Assembly: GCA_027621895.1 (NCBI GenBank)
Contig: JAQCAK010000007.1
Location: 1 to 15,977, forward strand
Origin: Pseudomonadota bacterium
GTDB lineage: Bacteria; Pseudomonadota; Gammaproteobacteria; Pseudomonadales; Azotimanducaceae
Direction: 5' to 3'
Length of the DNA: 15,977 nt
Both the position numbers and the translations under genes were made by a program. Shown here one piece after another: positions 13,702 to 15,977 of this stretch. Each line of letters starts with the position of its first letter. Position 1 is the first letter of the stretch. The notes beneath the pieces were generated by a model. The model worked only from the letters and a program-made list of their open reading frames with translations, was not told the origin of the DNA and searched no databases.

Positions 13702-15522
13702 ATGTGCGGCATAGTTGGTGTAACGGCAAAACGGGAAGTCTGTGGAATCCTGCTCGAGGGGCTTCGTCGCCTGGAATACCGGGGTTACGACTCCGCCGGG
13801 GTGGCGTTGATGGACCAGGGTATTCAGCGAATTCGCCGGGTTGGCAAGGTCCAGGTATTGGCTGATGCCTGTGAAGAACTCGAACCCACGGCGGTGATGG
13901 GTATCGCGCACACCCGCTGGGCAACCCACGGTAAACCCACTGAAGCGAACGCCCACCCTCATGCTTCCGGCGGGGTGGCGGTGGTGCACAATGGCATCAT
14001 TGAAAACCACCAGGAACTCAGGGAGACCCTGACCGGGCTGGGGTATACCTTTGAGTCTGAAACGGACACAGAGGTCATAGCGCACCTGCTTAACCATGAA
14101 CTGCAGCAGCCCGATACCTTCAGAGATGCCATGGATCGAGTGGTGGATCAGCTCGAAGGCGCCTATGCCATTGCTGCGATCGACCAGCATCATCCTGAAA
14201 CCATCATGGCAGTCAGGTCAGGCAGCCCGCTGGTCGTCGGACTGGGAATTGGAGAGAACTACGTGGCCAGTGATCCGCAGGCCCTGCGTCCCGTCACTGA
14301 CCGATTTATTTTTCTGGAAGAAGGCGAGATCGTGGAGATCACGCCGAAAGAAATCTCTATTGCAGGTCATCACAGTTCAGCAGTGCAAAGCCGAGCGGTC
14401 ACGCTTGATGAGCGACACGATGCGGCGGACAAGGGTAACTATCGCCACTACATGCTGAAAGAAATCCGTGAGCAGCCCCTGACGCTCGAGCGAACCCTGT
14501 CCGGGCGATTGTCCGGCACTCATGTATTGAGTCGAGCGTTCGGCATTGGTGCGGAGGAGATTTTCGCCAGGACCCAGGCCGTGCAGATTGTGGCGTGTGG
14601 CAGCAGCTACTATGCCGGTATGGTGGCCCGCTACTGGTTTGAGCGCTATGCGGGAATTCCCTGCCAGGTTGAAGTCGCCAGTGAGCTCCGGTACCGGGAG
14701 CAGGTGCTGCCGAATACGCTGCTGGTGGCCATATCCCAGAGCGGTGAAACCGCTGACACGCTGGCAGCTCTTCGTAATGCAGCTGAGTCCGATTACCTGG
14801 CAACACTCTGCCTGTGTAATGTCCCCAACAGCACCATGGTTCGAGAGACCGACCTGAAGCTGATGCTGGAGGCGGGTCCCGAGATCTGCGTGGCATCCAC
14901 CAAGGCGTTTACCAATCAGCTGGCTGATCTGCTGTTGCTGGTGGCTGCGGTGGGTCGTTTCCACGCCCTGGATGACGAGATGCACCAGGAAATTGTGCAG
15001 GCGTTAAAGGACCTGCCGGCGACCATTGAGAAGACCCTCAAGCTGGATGACCAGATTCGCCACATAGCAGAACAGTTTGTGGAAAAACGCCATGCCCTGT
15101 TCCTCGGCCGGGGCTCCCATTACCCGATTGCACTTGAAGGCGCACTGAAACTGAAAGAGATCTCTTACATACACGCGGAAGGCTATCCGGCAGGCGAGCT
15201 CAAACATGGTCCACTTGCCCTGGTGGATGATGATATGCCGGTTGTTGCGGTGGCACCCGGTGATGACCTGATCGAAAAGCTGAAATCCAATCTTGAGGAA
15301 GTCAGGGCCCGTGGCGCGAAACTGTACATCTTTGCCGATGAACATCACGATATGCCGGAGCCAGAAGGTGTTGAGGTCCTGAATGTACCCTCCTGCCACC
15401 GATCGGTGTCTCCTATTGTCTATACCATTCCTGTCCAGTTGTTGGCTTATCATGTGGCGGTTTTCAAGGGTACGGACGTGGACCAGCCCAGAAATCTGGC
15501 CAAGTCGGTGACGGTAGAATAA
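13702..15522 (+). CDS. glmS: Glutamine-fructose-6-phosphate aminotransferase (isomerizing) GlmS
   Basis: GlmS makes glucosamine-6-phosphate from fructose-6-phosphate and glutamine, the committed step toward UDP-GlcNAc. The product has 606 residues (E. coli 609). The N-terminal class II amidotransferase domain starts MCGIVG, so Cys2 becomes the nucleophile after Met removal. It has TRWATHGKPT at 71-80 and HNGIIENH at 96-103. The two sugar-isomerase (SIS) domains cover about 285-430 and 455-595, with CGSSYYAG at 299-306, SQSGETADT at 345-353, Glu486, His502 in KHGPLAL, and Lys601 in the conserved C terminus NLAKSVTVE. AAGGA at 13687-13691 precedes ATG 13702. The 3' end is the usual recognition site of Tn7-type TnsD. 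No glmS ribozyme is present; that form is typical of Firmicutes. Confidence 0.99.
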   Translation: MCGIVGVTAKREVCGILLEGLRRLEYRGYDSAGVALMDQGIQRIRRVGKVQVLADACEELEPTAVMGIAHTRWATHGKPTEANAHPHASGGVAVVHNGIIENHQELRETLTGLGYTFESETDTEVIAHLLNHELQQPDTFRDAMDRVVDQLEGAYAIAAIDQHHPETIMAVRSGSPLVVGLGIGENYVASDPQALRPVTDRFIFLEEGEIVEITPKEISIAGHHSSAVQSRAVTLDERHDAADKGNYRHYMLKEIREQPLTLERTLSGRLSGTHVLSRAFGIGAEEIFARTQAVQIVACGSSYYAGMVARYWFERYAGIPCQVEVASELRYREQVLPNTLLVAISQSGETADTLAALRNAAESDYLATLCLCNVPNSTMVRETDLKLMLEAGPEICVASTKAFTNQLADLLLLVAAVGRFHALDDEMHQEIVQALKDLPATIEKTLKLDDQIRHIAEQFVEKRHALFLGRGSHYPIALEGALKLKEISYIHAEGYPAGELKHGPLALVDDDMPVVAVAPGDDLIEKLKSNLEEVRARGAKLYIFADEHHDMPEPEGVEVLNVPSCHRSVSPIVYTIPVQLLAYHVAVFKGTDVDQPRNLAKSVTVE

Positions 15523-15550
15523 ATTCGTTAGGGGGTATTATTCCCGCTTT
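15487..15550 (+). other. Predicted attTn7 target region
   Basis: In Enterobacteria TnsD binds the last codons of glmS and Tn7 inserts about 25 bases beyond the stop. The matching protein segment (PRNLAKSVTVE) ends at 15519 here, so the insertion point would be near 15547. That is where base composition falls and a large inverted repeat lies. I see no Tn7 end sequence such as TGTGGGCGG at this point. The site is therefore predicted from position; use of it is inferred. Confidence 0.45.
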
Positions 15551-15557
15551 CGAATTT
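15521..15557. repeat. Inverted repeat immediately after glmS
   Basis: AAATTCG at 15521-15527 (starting within the glmS stop codon) is a perfect inverted copy of CGAATTT at 15551-15557. Inside, GGGGG (15531-15535) can pair with TTCCC (15541-15545, two G-U pairs) around a TATTA loop. As RNA this is a two-part stem at the 3' end of the glmS message and could act as a terminator or stabiliser, though no T-tract follows. As DNA it spans the expected Tn7 insertion point. Confidence 0.5.
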
Positions 15558-15566
15558 GAGGTGAGT

Positions 15567-15839
15567 ATGTGGAGTCCTAATCTATGGATTCCACCTTACT
15601 CTCAATATCAGCAACGTATCTTCCAAGTGATATTGAAGAGCAGGAAGCAAGGTAAGACCTTTAAAGACATCGCTTATGACCTCAATCGATCTGGGATGAG
15701 TTCGACAAGAGGAAGTCAATTTACTTCCCCTTTAGTACATGCGCTTCTCAAAAAGGGTCTTGTGCGTAAAGAGCGACTTGAAACGGGTGTACATTGGAAA
15801 CTTACTCCTCTTGGAATGAGTTTTTTGCGGATTATTTAG
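15567..15839 (+). CDS. Small protein resembling the DNA-binding Recombinase segment of serine recombinases
   Basis: I do not recognise a named gene. From ATG 15567 the product has 90 residues; GAGG at 15558-15561, five bases upstream, supports this start over the in-frame GTG at 15561. Residues about 28-66 (GKTFKDIAYDLNRSGMSSTRG, then SPLVHALLKKGLVRKERL) follow the pattern of the Recombinase domain of large serine recombinases: a helix with IAxxLNxxG, a TxRG turn, then a second helix. There is no catalytic resolvase domain. The last 20 residues (HWKLTPLGMSFLRII) look like the end of a winged-helix fold. GC is about 41% across 15601-15840 against about 55% in glmS, suggesting foreign origin. 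It could be a small DNA-binding protein, a recombinase remnant or an island gene. The frame is intact and the ribosome-binding site is good, so it is probably a real gene. Confidence 0.65.
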   Translation: MWSPNLWIPPYSQYQQRIFQVILKSRKQGKTFKDIAYDLNRSGMSSTRGSQFTSPLVHALLKKGLVRKERLETGVHWKLTPLGMSFLRII

Positions 15840-15977
15840 TTTAGTGTTCGACAAAAATCAATAGAATGCGTTGTTCGTTTAACTTTCGATCGGATGAAGT
15901 CTTCCCCATACTGCCGACATATGAGATTCAGAAACTGTCAGATTCGTGCAGCGGTGATCACTATTATCTTTTTAATG
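15840..15977. other. AT-rich non-coding end of the window
   Basis: These 138 bases follow the small ORF to the window edge. I see no open frame of useful length on either strand, no clear promoter and no hairpin with a T-tract. TGTTCG occurs twice (15845-15850 and 15872-15877). GAAGTCTTC at 15896-15904 is a short palindrome. The stretch may belong to the same island or element as the ORF. Confidence 0.4.

Noticed and set aside
12859..14193. Long open frame on the minus strand (444 codons) across glmU and glmS
   Set aside because: It lies opposite two intact, motif-complete essential genes, has no recognisable product, and arises from codon bias of the plus strand. Similar minus-strand frames opposite atpA and atpG were rejected for the same reason.
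15523..15570. Canonical Tn7 end adjacent to glmS
   Set aside because: No TGTGGGCGG-like terminus is present. TGTGGAG at 15568-15574 overlaps the start codon of the small ORF and matches only partly.

Overview
This window looks like a gammaproteobacterial chromosome segment, the conserved block that usually lies near the replication origin. In order, all on the + strand, it holds the 3' end of mnmE, then mnmG, rsmG, parA and parB, the complete ATP synthase operon atpIBEFHAGDC, then glmU and glmS. Gene order, protein lengths (each within a few residues of the E. coli protein, as I recall them) and motif spelling all fit a non-enteric gammaproteobacterium that keeps chromosomal parAB. I cannot name the genus.

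Positions 1-4786 are a tRNA-modification and chromosome-partition block. MnmE and MnmG jointly modify the tRNA wobble uridine. RsmG methylates 16S rRNA. ParA and ParB segregate the origin. The mnmG/rsmG, rsmG/parA and parA/parB junctions overlap by 1, 4 and 11 bases, so this is a tightly coupled transcription unit, probably read from a promoter at 475-502. A three-codon upstream ORF ends on the mnmG start codon.

Positions 4787-12026 are the F1Fo ATP synthase operon. A good sigma70-type promoter (4875-4903) with a GC-rich discriminator precedes atpI. Every subunit is intact, with the expected nucleotide-binding and proton-path residues. Points of interest are a hairpin plus possible 14-codon ORF between atpI and atpB, TGATCA-based inverted repeats on both sides of atpE, and polar substitutions in the c and a subunits. 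A hairpin at 12070-12101 probably ends the operon.

Positions 12027-12327 (301 bases) have no gene but hold the likely terminator, an 18-bp imperfect tandem repeat, a 6-6-6 inverted repeat and a GC-rich hairpin. These are candidate control elements for glmU-glmS, which make UDP-GlcNAc precursors for peptidoglycan and LPS.

The only accessory-looking stretch is 15523-15977, just downstream of glmS where Tn7-family elements insert. Composition falls from about 55% to about 41% GC. A 37-base inverted repeat begins at the glmS stop codon. A 90-residue ORF follows that resembles the DNA-binding 'Recombinase' segment of large serine recombinases but lacks a catalytic domain. This is probably the edge of an island or a degenerate element that continues past the window, and it is the best candidate here for something undescribed. 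I found no RNA genes, CRISPR arrays or complete insertion sequences.
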